A stretch of 64,000 nt of DNA from positions 2,317,501 through 2,381,500 of the forward strand of contig NZ_CP011797.1 in NCBI RefSeq assembly GCF_002795845.1, written 5' to 3'. Of this stretch, positions 24,307 through 33,125 are shown one piece after another (positions within the stretch are counted from its first letter, which is position 1; each line of letters begins with the position of its first letter). The notes under the pieces were generated by a model, which was given only the letters and a program-made list of their open reading frames with translations, was not told where the DNA came from and made no database searches. Both the position numbers and the translations under genes were made by a program. Source of the DNA: Reinekea forsetii (GTDB lineage Bacteria; Pseudomonadota; Gammaproteobacteria; Pseudomonadales; Natronospirillaceae).

Positions 24307-26649
24307 TTAAAGCCAGGCTGAAGGCCGGATATAGTGGAGCCGGCAGCGAACCCCGTCGACATTGGAACGGCCCGTAACGGGTTCGCCATTGAGCAGAATC
24401 GGTCGGTCCTTCCAGGCGTGGGGGACTCCGAGAGTGATCAGTTGCCATTCTGGCTTATAGTAAGATCGATCGAGTGACAGGTGACATTCAACCTGTGCTG
24501 CACTCTTGTGATACCCTATGGACAAGCGAGCATAACGGTTCTCTGCTGGATTGGCGGTCAGGCCATCGTCATCGCGAAACAGCATCCGGCCGTGCTCTGC
24601 CCCGTCAACAATCAAGATGCGCAATTCCTTTTGGGCACGCGCTGTTGAGCGCCGATAAGGCGCCAACGGCAATATGGCACCCGCCTTGAGGTAGATCGGA
24701 ATGTCATCAAGATCCGTCTGCGCGAGGACAAACTGCCCACCGACCAGGCTGCAGTCACCGACCAGGCTGTACCACAGGCCCTTGGGTAACCAGACCGAGC
24801 GGGCGACGCCACCGGCGACCAATATCGGCGCAACCAGCAGGGCGTCCCCGAACATAAACTGATCGCTCATATTTTCGGTCTGCTCGAGCTGCTGTTCCAG
24901 CCAAAACATCGGCCGTAAAATGGGCTGGCCGGTTTCGTGGGCATCGCGAAACAGTTGGTAGAGATAGGGTAGTAGCTTATAACGACGGTGCATTGCGTGC
25001 CGCACTCTAGTGGTCCATGGCTCGGCGAAAGACCAAGGCTCTTGTCGAACCTGACCAATGGCACAGTGATTGCGCATCAGCGGGTAGAAACAGCCCAGCT
25101 GCATCCAGCGGGTAAAGAGCTCCGGCCGACTGTCGTCCATAAAGCCACCGATATCGACGCCGGCAAAGACGACGCCGGACAAGCCCATATTGAGCAACAT
25201 CGGCACACTTAGGCGCAAATGCTCCCAAGAGGATCGATTATCGCCGGTCCAGACCGCCGCACTGCGCTGGATACCGGCGTATCCGGCCCGAGTTAGGACA
25301 AAGGGTCGCTGCGCGCACTGCTCCACTATCGCGCTCGCCGTGGCTTCGCACATCAGCAGGCCATAGGCGTTGTGCACGGCTTCGTGCTCGACTACCGCCC
25401 CATCGATATGATGGCGCGCATCGGCGTCCAGCGTCATGCACTCATTGAACACCGCCGGCTCGTTCATATCGTTCCAAAAGCCCTGAATACCCATATCGGT
25501 ATAGTAGCGATGCAGACCCTGCCACCACTGTTGCACCCTTGGCTGAAAAAAATCGGGCCAAACCGATTCGCCGGGCCAAACCTGACCTTGCCAAACCTCG
25601 CCCTGGGCGGATTGAACAAAATAGTCGGCCAACATGCCTTGCTGATAAACTCGGTAGTGCGGATCGCGCTTGATCCCGGGGTCGATGATTGGAATAACGC
25701 GCACTCCGTCGGCCAATAGGTCATCGACCAGCTCCGGCGTTTGCGCGAAGGTCGTTGGGTCGAAGCTGAAGACCCGGTAGCCGTCCATACACAGTATATC
25801 CAGGTACAGCGCGTCCAGGGGCAGGTCATGGTGCCGGAAACCCTCGGCTATCGCCCGGACCTCTTGAGCACTTTGGTAACTGTGGCGCGACTGCTGGTAA
25901 CCTAAGGCCCATTTTGGTGGCAAAAACGGACGACCGGTCAACCGGGTATAGAGATCGATTAGCTCACCCAGGGTCTCGCCGGTAAATACATAGAGATCCA
26001 GCGCACCGCGGTCAACGCTGATACAGACCTCATCGGTCAAACTCAGATCGAAGCGGCTGCGGCCGGGATTGTCGAGAAAAATGCCCATCCACCCCTGATC
26101 GGTCGACACCGTCATAAAGGGAATGGACTGATAGAGCTCATCGGTCGCGGCGGTGTGCGGGAAGAAGACATCTGAATTCCAAAAAGTCCATGCCCTACCC
26201 TGCTTATTCAAATCACCGGTCTTTTCACCCAGGCCATAGACTGGCCAGGCATCTGGCAGTGTCAAGTACAGGTGCAGACCCTCGGCGCTGTCGGCGTAGA
26301 GACCCCGGGACGTTGCCAGCCCCTGACCGTGTCGATGCACGGCAATTTGCCACTGCTCCTCCGGCAACCAGGACCATTCGATTTGATTGGGCAGATCTGC
26401 AGGGTGAACGGCGCGGCTGGCGGGCAAAACGGCCACGCTGGTGATCAATGGTTCGCCCAGACAGACCCGGATCAGGTTGGCCGATAGCTGGGTGACCGAT
26501 AGCGGGTGTTTATCGTGGTAGATGCGGGTCGAGTCGGTTACCACCAGTGGGTTTGAACGGTAGCGCACCCGGTGCTGACTTGGCTGGTCCGGCCCCAATA
26601 CTCTTTCAGGTTGAACGGCAAAACTGGAACGGGTATTGAGCTCAGTCAT
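24307..26649 (-). CDS. Glycoside hydrolase family 31 alpha-glucosidase
   Basis: 780-residue GH31 enzyme. The catalytic signature GFWNDMNEPAVF is present with nucleophile Asp394; the acid/base region ...VWTGDNRSSWEHL near residue 465 and PLMRNH further on are typical. N-terminal beta-sandwich (1-230), (beta/alpha)8 barrel (235-600) and C-terminal beta domains follow in order. No signal peptide, so cytoplasmic. Likely substrates are maltose- or isomaltose-type alpha-glucosides; alpha-xylosidase activity cannot be excluded. It is not in an operon with the alpha-galactoside genes at 31-37 kb, and precedes flhA only by chance of position. Confidence 0.9.
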   Translation of the reverse strand: MTELNTRSSFAVQPERVLGPDQPSQHRVRYRSNPLVVTDSTRIYHDKHPLSVTQLSANLIRVCLGEPLITSVAVLPASRAVHPADLPNQIEWSWLPEEQWQIAVHRHGQGLATSRGLYADSAEGLHLYLTLPDAWPVYGLGEKTGDLNKQGRAWTFWNSDVFFPHTAATDELYQSIPFMTVSTDQGWMGIFLDNPGRSRFDLSLTDEVCISVDRGALDLYVFTGETLGELIDLYTRLTGRPFLPPKWALGYQQSRHSYQSAQEVRAIAEGFRHHDLPLDALYLDILCMDGYRVFSFDPTTFAQTPELVDDLLADGVRVIPIIDPGIKRDPHYRVYQQGMLADYFVQSAQGEVWQGQVWPGESVWPDFFQPRVQQWWQGLHRYYTDMGIQGFWNDMNEPAVFNECMTLDADARHHIDGAVVEHEAVHNAYGLLMCEATASAIVEQCAQRPFVLTRAGYAGIQRSAAVWTGDNRSSWEHLRLSVPMLLNMGLSGVVFAGVDIGGFMDDSRPELFTRWMQLGCFYPLMRNHCAIGQVRQEPWSFAEPWTTRVRHAMHRRYKLLPYLYQLFRDAHETGQPILRPMFWLEQQLEQTENMSDQFMFGDALLVAPILVAGGVARSVWLPKGLWYSLVGDCSLVGGQFVLAQTDLDDIPIYLKAGAILPLAPYRRSTARAQKELRILIVDGAEHGRMLFRDDDGLTANPAENRYARLSIGYHKSAAQVECHLSLDRSYYKPEWQLITLGVPHAWKDRPILLNGEPVTGRSNVDGVRCRLHYIRPSAWL

Positions 26650-26726
26650 ACTTTCCCATTTTATTGTTTTTCACAGTCCCCCCATCCTATCGCCTGGTCC
26701 GGCGCTGCCCAAGGCGGAATCGGTTT

Positions 26727-26764
26727 AGGGTTGAAATAGAATCACGTCTTGCAGAGGGTTGAAA
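26727..26764. repeat. Two AGGGTTGAAA motifs shared with the fliA-cheY tandem repeat
   Basis: In the 248-bp gap between the acyl-CoA synthetase and the GH31 gene, AGGGTTGAAA occurs at 26727-26736 and GAGGGTTGAAA at 26754-26764, 28 bp apart. The same string is the core of each unit of the 22-bp repeat at 18551-18748. The same gap also has a strong GC hairpin (GGCCCG/CGGGCC, 26825-26840) after the synthetase stop without a T-run. No gene is visible here. Confidence 0.6.
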
Positions 26765-26897
26765 TTGGCTCAACGGTTAATGATTTAACCAAGGTGGAGT
26801 AGCCGTATGGTGGCTTGGTGGGCAGGCCCGAGAACGGGCCAGCAGTGCGACGCTGCGCGTCACCCTATAAGCGCAACGGCAACGCTTGAGGGGCAGA

Positions 26898-28550
26898 TTA
26901 GACGGTCAATTCGTCCTGCCAGATAACCGACTTGGTTTGGGTTTGTTGAGCAATACTATTGTACCGCTCTTCCAGTTGGTTACGGCGTATCTTCAGGGTC
27001 GGGGTTAATAACTCGTTTTCAATGGACCAGCTGTCGGTAACCACCACGATGCCGTCCAGCCGGGCATGAGATTCCAAAGTGGCATTCACCCTATCCAAAG
27101 TCTCCTGCAGCGAACTGCGCAGCTGATCCCGATTGGTGTCGTGCAGATGCTCCGCCATTACCACGATGGCGACCGGCTGCTTGCGACCGGATCCCATCAC
27201 CAAGAGTTGATCGATATCGGGGTTGGCCGCCAATAGGGACTCAATCGGCACCGGCGCAACATATTTGCCCTTGGCCGTTTTGAAGGTGTCCTTGACTCGA
27301 CCGATGATCTGATAGACCCCATCGGCCGACTGGGTCGCCTTATCGCCGGTGTGAAACCAGCCATCGCTGAAGTTGCGCTCGGTTTCCTCGGGGTTTAAAT
27401 AGTAGTGACTGAACACCGCTTCGCCGCGCACCAGTATTTCACCGCTATCGGACAGGGTCATATCGACACATTTGGCCGGTGTGCCAATGGTGCCAACCCG
27501 ATCGGCCCTAAACGGCAGGTTCGAACAGGACAGGCCAGCGGTTTCAGTCATGCCCCAGCCTTCGCAGATATCGATCCCGATGGTTTGATACCAGGACAAA
27601 ATAGAGGGTGAAATGGGCGCGGAACCACAACCCATCAAGCGTGCTTTGTCCAAGCCCAAGCCACGGCGGATTTTTCCGGCCAACAAGCGACCCAGAAGCG
27701 GCACGCGCAGCAACTTGGCTAAGCGCTCGGCCGGCACCTTAGCAAACACACCGGTTTGAAACTTGGTCCAGAGCCGGGGCACCGAGACGAAAACCGTCGG
27801 CCGGGCGAACTGCAAGTCCTCGACAAAGGTTTCAAGCGACTCGACGAAATAGAAGGTGGCCCCGCCGTAGAGGCCCGGCCCCTGAATCACACCCCGCTCG
27901 ACAATATGGGCCAACGGCAGATAGGACAGAATACGATCTTGGTCGGCGACCGCCAGCCAAAGTTGGTTTTCGGTACAGGCGGAGGCGTAGTTGCGATAGC
28001 TGAGCACCACGCCCTTGGGTTCGCCGGTACTGCCTGAGGTATAGACGATGGTCATATCATCGTCCAATGCCGGTGTATGCAAGGCTGCTAACGGTTCGTT
28101 CTGTTGCAGCCAGTCGCTCCACTGGTGATCGGCCTGCAGCGTCTGATAGGGATAGGCAATGCGCGGAATCCGACCATCGATCACCTCAGCGGTGGCCTCC
28201 AGATCATCTAACTTACCGACGAAAATGGCTTTCGCGCCGCTGTGCTGCAGGACAAAGCCAATCGTCTGGGCATTGGCCGTGGCAAAGATCGGTACGCTGA
28301 TCAGACCGGCCATCATGATGGCCCAGTCCGATATGTACCATTCGACTGAATTCTTGGCATAAATGGCGACTCGGTCGCCCTTCTCTAAGCCTAATGACAG
28401 CAATCCCGAGGCGACCTGGCGCGCTTGGGTTTCAGCCTCTTGCCAGCTGGTCACCTGCCATTGACGGTTGACCGGCTGATAGAACATTGGCTTATCGGGA
28501 TGGCTCTGCGAGCGCTGTACCAGTATCTCAATGGGCGTTTTATAGGTCAT
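26898..28550 (-). CDS. Long-chain fatty acid-CoA ligase (AMP-forming)
   Basis: 550-residue member of the adenylate-forming superfamily. Motif A3 is TIVYTSGSTGEPKGVVLSY near residue 168, the A5 motif EGWGMTETAG near 333 and the A8 hinge DGWFHTGDKA near 400, followed by GRVKDTFKTAKGKYVAP. It activates a fatty acid with ATP and CoA; the family includes FadD15-type enzymes. No membrane segment. Start ATG 28550. It is separated from the divergent OmpA-like gene by 167 bp. Confidence 0.9.
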   Translation of the reverse strand: MTYKTPIEILVQRSQSHPDKPMFYQPVNRQWQVTSWQEAETQARQVASGLLSLGLEKGDRVAIYAKNSVEWYISDWAIMMAGLISVPIFATANAQTIGFVLQHSGAKAIFVGKLDDLEATAEVIDGRIPRIAYPYQTLQADHQWSDWLQQNEPLAALHTPALDDDMTIVYTSGSTGEPKGVVLSYRNYASACTENQLWLAVADQDRILSYLPLAHIVERGVIQGPGLYGGATFYFVESLETFVEDLQFARPTVFVSVPRLWTKFQTGVFAKVPAERLAKLLRVPLLGRLLAGKIRRGLGLDKARLMGCGSAPISPSILSWYQTIGIDICEGWGMTETAGLSCSNLPFRADRVGTIGTPAKCVDMTLSDSGEILVRGEAVFSHYYLNPEETERNFSDGWFHTGDKATQSADGVYQIIGRVKDTFKTAKGKYVAPVPIESLLAANPDIDQLLVMGSGRKQPVAIVVMAEHLHDTNRDQLRSSLQETLDRVNATLESHARLDGIVVVTDSWSIENELLTPTLKIRRNQLEERYNSIAQQTQTKSVIWQDELTV

Positions 28551-28717
28551 GGATGTGCCTCTTTTTTTTGTAATATTAAGACCACTTCACCAAAAATTGC
28601 TCCATAGCGCAAGCGCTAAGCTTGATGGGCTACTCTTATGTGAACAAGTGATTGCATTGTCGAGGTGACCGCATTACCGTCACCTGATCCTCTAGCGTCC
28701 CCTTAGGTAGGCCTATT

Positions 28718-29635
28718 TTGAGTCGTTTAAATCCTGCGCAATACGTAATTTTTTCAGTTACCTTTCTCGCCGCTTCATTAGTGGCCAACTTCGTCTTGTT
28801 TCAAGCCAGTGCGTCGCGTGACGACCAACTTGACCGAGCAAACCAGTCTGTCACCCGGCTGACGCAAGCCCTATCAAGCGACACCAGCACGAGATCGGAT
28901 CAGTCGTCGCGGCTCGAAAACATGGCTGCGCAGCAACAGGACATGGCTCAAATTGTCGATGACCTTCAGGGGCATATAGCCAATTTGAATAAAGAATACC
29001 AACAAACCCTGACGATGGCACAACAGTCTGAACAGTCCTTGGCTCGGTCACGCTCCGATAATGCGGCACTCGATAGCGAGTTGCAGCGCTCTCGGCTCGA
29101 CCAGGCAGAGGCCCAGAAGACCATCAATAATCAACTGCGCATGCTGCGCCTCAGTGCCGATAGCGGGCCCAGTGCGGCTAAAAGCGCTCTACAGGATGAA
29201 CTGCAGGATCTGGCGAAACAATTAACCTCGTTGTTCCCCGATATAGTTGTATCGCAACGCGCTGCTGGTGACGCCGTACTCGACATCCCCTTGGCGCTCA
29301 TCTTCAAACCGGCATCTTTGCAATGGGTCGATAATATCGACGCCCTACTGCGCCCCTTAGCCAGCTCACTGCAGAACCTGCCCAATGCCGAGTTTTTAAT
29401 CATCGGCCACTCCGATGCCCGGCCAATCGTCTCTTCCTGGGCTGAAAATTATCCCTCTAATTGGGAACTGAGTTCAGCGCGGGCTAGCAAGGTCGTGCAA
29501 TATTTTGTCGACTTGGGTGTATCGGCCGAACAAATGACTGCGGCCGGCAAGGCGGCCAACAGCCCGGTGCGAGCCGAAGACAATGCAGCGGCTTGGCAAA
29601 TCAATAGGCGCTTGGAGATTCGAATCGCCAACTAA
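28718..29635 (+). CDS. OmpA/MotB-domain envelope protein with coiled coil
   Basis: 305-residue protein: one N-terminal membrane anchor (about residues 8-28), a long Gln/Ser-rich coiled coil (about 30-165) and a C-terminal OmpA-like peptidoglycan-binding domain (FLIIGHSDARPI... NWELSSARASKVVQYFVDLG ... NRRLEIRI). It probably spans the periplasm and anchors to peptidoglycan. It starts with TTG at 28718; no ATG lies near the hydrophobic anchor. No MotA partner is adjacent and the membrane helix lacks a stator Asp, so it is not a stator. Function otherwise unknown. Confidence 0.8.
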   Translation: MSRLNPAQYVIFSVTFLAASLVANFVLFQASASRDDQLDRANQSVTRLTQALSSDTSTRSDQSSRLENMAAQQQDMAQIVDDLQGHIANLNKEYQQTLTMAQQSEQSLARSRSDNAALDSELQRSRLDQAEAQKTINNQLRMLRLSADSGPSAAKSALQDELQDLAKQLTSLFPDIVVSQRAAGDAVLDIPLALIFKPASLQWVDNIDALLRPLASSLQNLPNAEFLIIGHSDARPIVSSWAENYPSNWELSSARASKVVQYFVDLGVSAEQMTAAGKAANSPVRAEDNAAAWQINRRLEIRIAN

Positions 29636-29713
29636 GACTGCGCTGCCCCGCTCGGTCGTATCCCGATGGGACGGCAGACTAAGCCAACCTGGCCACTGGC
29701 GCCGAAAAAAGAG

Positions 29714-29741
29714 TTGCATCTTCGAAGAGGGGTGGTAAGAT
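29714..29741 (+). promoter_or_regulatory. Promoter of tRNA-Glu
   Basis: TTGCAT (29714-29719) and TAAGAT (29736-29741) with 16-bp spacing, followed by a GC-rich discriminator GCGCCCC typical of stringently controlled stable-RNA promoters. The expected start near 29748 is about 20 bases before the tRNA. Confidence 0.6.
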
Positions 29742-29768
29742 GCGCCCCGCTCTCCACATGAGCACTGT

Positions 29769-29844
29769 GTCCCGTTCGTCTAGTGGCCTAGGACACCGCC
29801 CTTTCACGGCGGTAACAGGGGTTCGAGTCCCCTACGGGATGCCA
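29769..29844 (+). tRNA. tRNA-Glu (anticodon TTC)
   Basis: 76 bases including encoded CCA. The acceptor stem GTCCCGT pairs with ACGGGAT, the anticodon stem CCGCC/GGCGG encloses CTTTCAC with anticodon TTC, and GGTTCGAGTCC forms the T arm. Very close to E. coli tRNA-Glu. A T-run follows at once (29848-29853) and may help termination. Confidence 0.98.
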
Positions 29845-30057
29845 CCTTTTTTTGTGCATCGTAGACTCGCTTTACATTCTCTCCAGCTCACATTGCGTGA
29901 CCTTTGTTGCTCCGCAACGCAAATTCTTCCAGCTCCCCCTGTTCAGATCATCGAGTCCCTTAGGGCTAATACTTCTTTTAGGCCGCGTAAACTCGCGTTA
30001 GCAGGTACATTAGCGTGACCTTCGCCGTTTCATAAGCCTCCGCATATGCGCCTTAAG

Positions 30058-30501
30058 CTATGATTTGGCATTGAAGTTGGTCACGGTGGTGGCCAGTTTT
30101 ATAATTATTTGGTCCTTAACCTTACTTCGCGTCGAGGCATCCAGATTGTCTAACAGCGTCTGATCTATGCGTAAGAGAGCACTCACGCCTTCGGAAAATA
30201 CCCAGGTGGTGCGAGGAATATTTAGGATAAAGCCAACTTCCCCGAAAAACTCACCCGGCTTAATAGTCGCCACGGGTTCAGCATGTCGACCCACGCAGAC
30301 CAAGCCCTTACCACTTAACAGCACATAGAAACAATTATCGAGCGCATCCTTTTCGATAATGGCTTCGCCCGGACTGGCAACATACATCTGAGCATATTCG
30401 GCCATCGGGGCCCGTTCGTAATTGGTGATTTTCTCGAAAAAAGGAATCTTGGCCATCAATTGCAATAACTTCATAGAGGAAACTTGGCTGGTACGCTTCA
30501 C
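30058..30501 (-). CDS. Cyclic nucleotide-binding domain protein
   Basis: 147-residue protein made almost entirely of one CRP-type cyclic nucleotide-binding domain. The phosphate-binding cassette reads GEFFGEVGFILNIPRTTWV (about residues 85-103) with the conserved Gly-Glu and Arg. There is no helix-turn-helix DNA-binding domain after it, only a 30-residue helix, so it is not a complete CRP/FNR regulator. It may act as a stand-alone sensor. Start may be the ATG at 30501 or the Met 27 bp inside. Confidence 0.8.
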   Translation of the reverse strand: MKRTSQVSSMKLLQLMAKIPFFEKITNYERAPMAEYAQMYVASPGEAIIEKDALDNCFYVLLSGKGLVCVGRHAEPVATIKPGEFFGEVGFILNIPRTTWVFSEGVSALLRIDQTLLDNLDASTRSKVKDQIIIKLATTVTNFNAKS

Positions 30502-30623
30502 ACATCATTCCTAATTTATACGCTTGAGTCGACGCATCACCATAAACCAAATAGCGCATATTGCGAAACCTTTGTTTCTTGCGCACAATGGCGGGATATT
30601 CCGCGTTCGAGTGCATTTATCCA

Positions 30624-31073
30624 ATGGTCTCAAAATGGGCTACACGTTTTCATCAAATGGCCCTATTGGTCGGGTCCTGGAGTAAAGACCCTTCTACCCA
30701 GGTCGGCGCCGTCATCACCGAGAGCAATAGAATTGTATCGGTCGGCTTTAATGGGTACCCCCATGGTATTTCAGACAGTGCCCAAACCGATAATCGGGAA
30801 ATGAAGCTGCTCAAAACACTGCATGCAGAGGAAAATGCCATCCTCTTTGCCAAGCGGGACCTGACCGGCTGTGATATCTGGGTAAGCCACTTCCCCTGCC
30901 CGAACTGCGCCGCCAAAATCATTCAAACTGGTATCGCCACGGTGCATTGCCCAGAACAGTCGGCTGACTTCCTGTCGCGCTGGGGTGACAAGATACAGAT
31001 TAGCCAAGAAATGCTGGCGCAAGCCGGTGTTTCGGTCGACTGGATGCCCCTAACAAGCACGGCGTCCGAGTAA
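30624..31073 (+). CDS. dCMP deaminase family protein
   Basis: 149-residue zinc-dependent cytidine/deoxycytidylate deaminase. Zinc and catalytic residues are in HAEENA (about residue 69) and PCPNCAAKI (about 92-100). The N-terminal KWATRFHQMALLVGSWSKDP is typical of dCMP deaminases. It would supply dUMP for thymidylate synthesis. ATG 30624 is chosen because the upstream in-frame segment is not family-like. It stands alone, divergent from the cyclic-nucleotide-binding gene. Confidence 0.85.
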   Translation: MVSKWATRFHQMALLVGSWSKDPSTQVGAVITESNRIVSVGFNGYPHGISDSAQTDNREMKLLKTLHAEENAILFAKRDLTGCDIWVSHFPCPNCAAKIIQTGIATVHCPEQSADFLSRWGDKIQISQEMLAQAGVSVDWMPLTSTASE

Positions 31074-31310
31074 GGTTTGCAGCGCATGGCTCGGCCAGCG
31101 GGTTGCACGCTCAATTGAATCTCGAGCACGGCCCAATTCAAAACCGCTCAAGCGCCCGCGATTATCACGGTCCTGCCCGCAAACAAGACCCTCCCTGTGC
31201 ATTGCCTGAATTAAGCCTGATGCATGCGAACCCTGCTCCAGCTAAGGCTTTGATATTCAGCGCATGTTGAAGCGGCCTTTTAGTAAAAAACGCCACTTGT
31301 CAATTTTCTC

Positions 31311-31366
31311 TTGAAAACGTTACCAAGCCGTTCCATAATGTTGCATCGCCAACAAAAAACGTTAAT
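31311..31366 (+). promoter_or_regulatory. Promoter of the alpha-galactoside operon with two LacI-type operator candidates
   Basis: TTGAAA (31311-31316) and CATAAT (31334-31339) with 17-bp spacing form a good sigma-70 promoter. AACGTT, the palindromic core of many LacI-family operators, occurs at 31316-31321 overlapping the -35 element and again at 31358-31363 just after the expected start, 42 bp (about four helical turns) apart. Flanks are A/T-rich as GAAAACGTTACC and AAAACGTTAATA. The rest of the 310-bp gap (31074-31310) shows no gene. Confidence 0.6.
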
Positions 31367-31383
31367 AAAAAAAGGCCTAAATC

Positions 31384-32265
31384 GTGCATTCGAATAATTC
31401 TAGATCCTGGTCAGATACCCTGACTCCTTGGTACTTCCTGGCACCAGCCATCGTGATTTTTATCGTCTATGTGGTTTTTCCGATTGGCCAATCTATTCTG
31501 ATGAGCTTTTACCAATGGGATGGCATCGGTGAAAAGGTTTTCATCGGCTTCGGGAATTACCTAGAGTTGGGTGAGGATCCCCAATTTTGGACCAGCCTGG
31601 TCAACAATATTCTTTGGCTGCTGTTTTACATGCTGGCGGTCCCATTGGGCTTGGGCATCGCACTCTTTCTAAATCAGGAAGTCTTGGGTATTCGCGCCGT
31701 GAAATCGCTGTTCTTTTTCCCCTTTGTTATCTCCCAGGTCATTATCGGGATCGTTTTCTCCTGGTTCTATGACCCAAGCTATGGCCTGCTGCAGGACATA
31801 CTTGCGCTGGTCAATATAGATCCGCTGCCTATTTTAGCCGATGAAGGCTTGGTGACCTACGGCATTATCGCGGCCGGCTTATGGCCTCAGGTGGCCTACA
31901 CCATGATCCTGTTCCTCACCGGCCTCAATAATATCAGCCCTGATCAGATTGAGGCGGCCCGAATGGACGGCGCCAAGGGCTGGTCTATGCTGCGCTACAT
32001 CGTGATTCCCCAACTGCGCCCGGCGACCTTTATCGCCATAGTGGTCACGGTTGTCGGGGCCTTGCGCTCGTTTGACCTGGTTGCGTCTATGACCGCGGGT
32101 GGGCCTTACGGCAGTTCATCGGTACTGGCCTATTTCATGTATGAACAGGCTATTTTCAACTATCGCATGGGCTACGGCGCGGCCATTGCCACGGTATTAT
32201 TTTTGATAATGCTCATCTATATCGCCTTTTTCCTGTGGCGCATGCTAAAAGACGAGCGAGGTTAG
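31384..32265 (+). CDS. Sugar ABC transporter permease (MalF/UgpA type)
   Basis: 293-residue inner-membrane permease of the carbohydrate uptake 1 (CUT1) class. Six transmembrane helices are visible from residue 15 on, and the cytoplasmic EAA loop is QIEAARMDGAKGWSMLRYIV near residue 185. It starts with GTG preceded by AAAAGG. First gene of the permease-permease-GH36-binding protein operon; partner of the next gene. Confidence 0.92.
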   Translation: MHSNNSRSWSDTLTPWYFLAPAIVIFIVYVVFPIGQSILMSFYQWDGIGEKVFIGFGNYLELGEDPQFWTSLVNNILWLLFYMLAVPLGLGIALFLNQEVLGIRAVKSLFFFPFVISQVIIGIVFSWFYDPSYGLLQDILALVNIDPLPILADEGLVTYGIIAAGLWPQVAYTMILFLTGLNNISPDQIEAARMDGAKGWSMLRYIVIPQLRPATFIAIVVTVVGALRSFDLVASMTAGGPYGSSSVLAYFMYEQAIFNYRMGYGAAIATVLFLIMLIYIAFFLWRMLKDERG

Positions 32266-32269
32266 GACT

Positions 32270-33121
32270 ATGTTTCCCACTCCCATTGCACAAACAAAGA
32301 AAACCACCCAGGTTGGCTACAAGCTGCTATTACCAATCGCGGTGATTCTCTGGCTCTTGCCGCTGGCGGCGGTCTTTATGACCTCGGCCCGCTCCATTGT
32401 GGACATCAACGCCGGTAATTACTGGGGTTTGCCGACAGAATGGAATTTGATCGAGAACTACACTGCCGTTTTTGCCAGTACCAATATGGCGCGCTATTTA
32501 CTGAACAGCCTGTTGATCACCCTGCCGGTGATGGTAGGTTCCGTGTTCTTGGCCACCTTGGCCGGCTTCGCCTTGGCGAAGTTCAAGTTCCGCGGCAACT
32601 TACTGATCTTCGCACTCTTTATCGGCGGAAACTTTGTGCCCTTTCAGATTCTTATGATTCCGGTGCGCAACCTGACCATCGATCTGGGCCTCTACGACAC
32701 TATTTGGGCGCTGATCTTTTTTCATGTTGCTTTCCAAACCGGCTTTTGCTCACTCTTTATGCGCAATTTTATTATTGGCATACCCGAGGAGCTGTTGGAG
32801 AGCTGTCGATTGGAAGGCGCCAGTGAATGGAAGATCTTCTACTCGATTATCTTACCCTTAGTGCGGCCCGCACTCGCCGCATTGGCCGTGCTGATTTTTA
32901 CCTTTGTTTGGAACGATTATTTTTGGGCATTGATCTTGGTGCAGTCCGATGAAGTGCGGCCGGTGACGGCCGGTATCAGCGCTTTGCGCGGTCAATGGTT
33001 GGCGTCGTGGAATCTAATCTCGGCCGGGGCGATCGTCGCGGCCTTGCCGCCGGTGGCCCTATTTTTTGCCATGCAAAAACACTTTATCGCCGGCTTAACA
33101 CTGGGTGCGACCAAGGGGTAG
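32270..33121 (+). CDS. Carbohydrate ABC transporter permease (MalG type)
   Basis: 283-residue second permease of the CUT1 transporter, with six hydrophobic helices and the EAA loop ELLESCRLEGASEWKIFYSI near residue 175. The ATG has a strong GAGG/AGGA ribosome-binding site and follows the first permease by 4 bp. No ABC ATPase gene is present in the operon, so a shared MsmK/UgpC-type ATPase elsewhere is required. Confidence 0.92.
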   Translation: MFPTPIAQTKKTTQVGYKLLLPIAVILWLLPLAAVFMTSARSIVDINAGNYWGLPTEWNLIENYTAVFASTNMARYLLNSLLITLPVMVGSVFLATLAGFALAKFKFRGNLLIFALFIGGNFVPFQILMIPVRNLTIDLGLYDTIWALIFFHVAFQTGFCSLFMRNFIIGIPEELLESCRLEGASEWKIFYSIILPLVRPALAALAVLIFTFVWNDYFWALILVQSDEVRPVTAGISALRGQWLASWNLISAGAIVAALPPVALFFAMQKHFIAGLTLGATKG

Positions 33122-33125
33122 TAAG

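Noticed and set aside
29740..30018. Plus-strand protein frame covering the tRNA
   Set aside because: It overlaps the tRNA-Glu gene and its composition and residue pattern are not protein-like.
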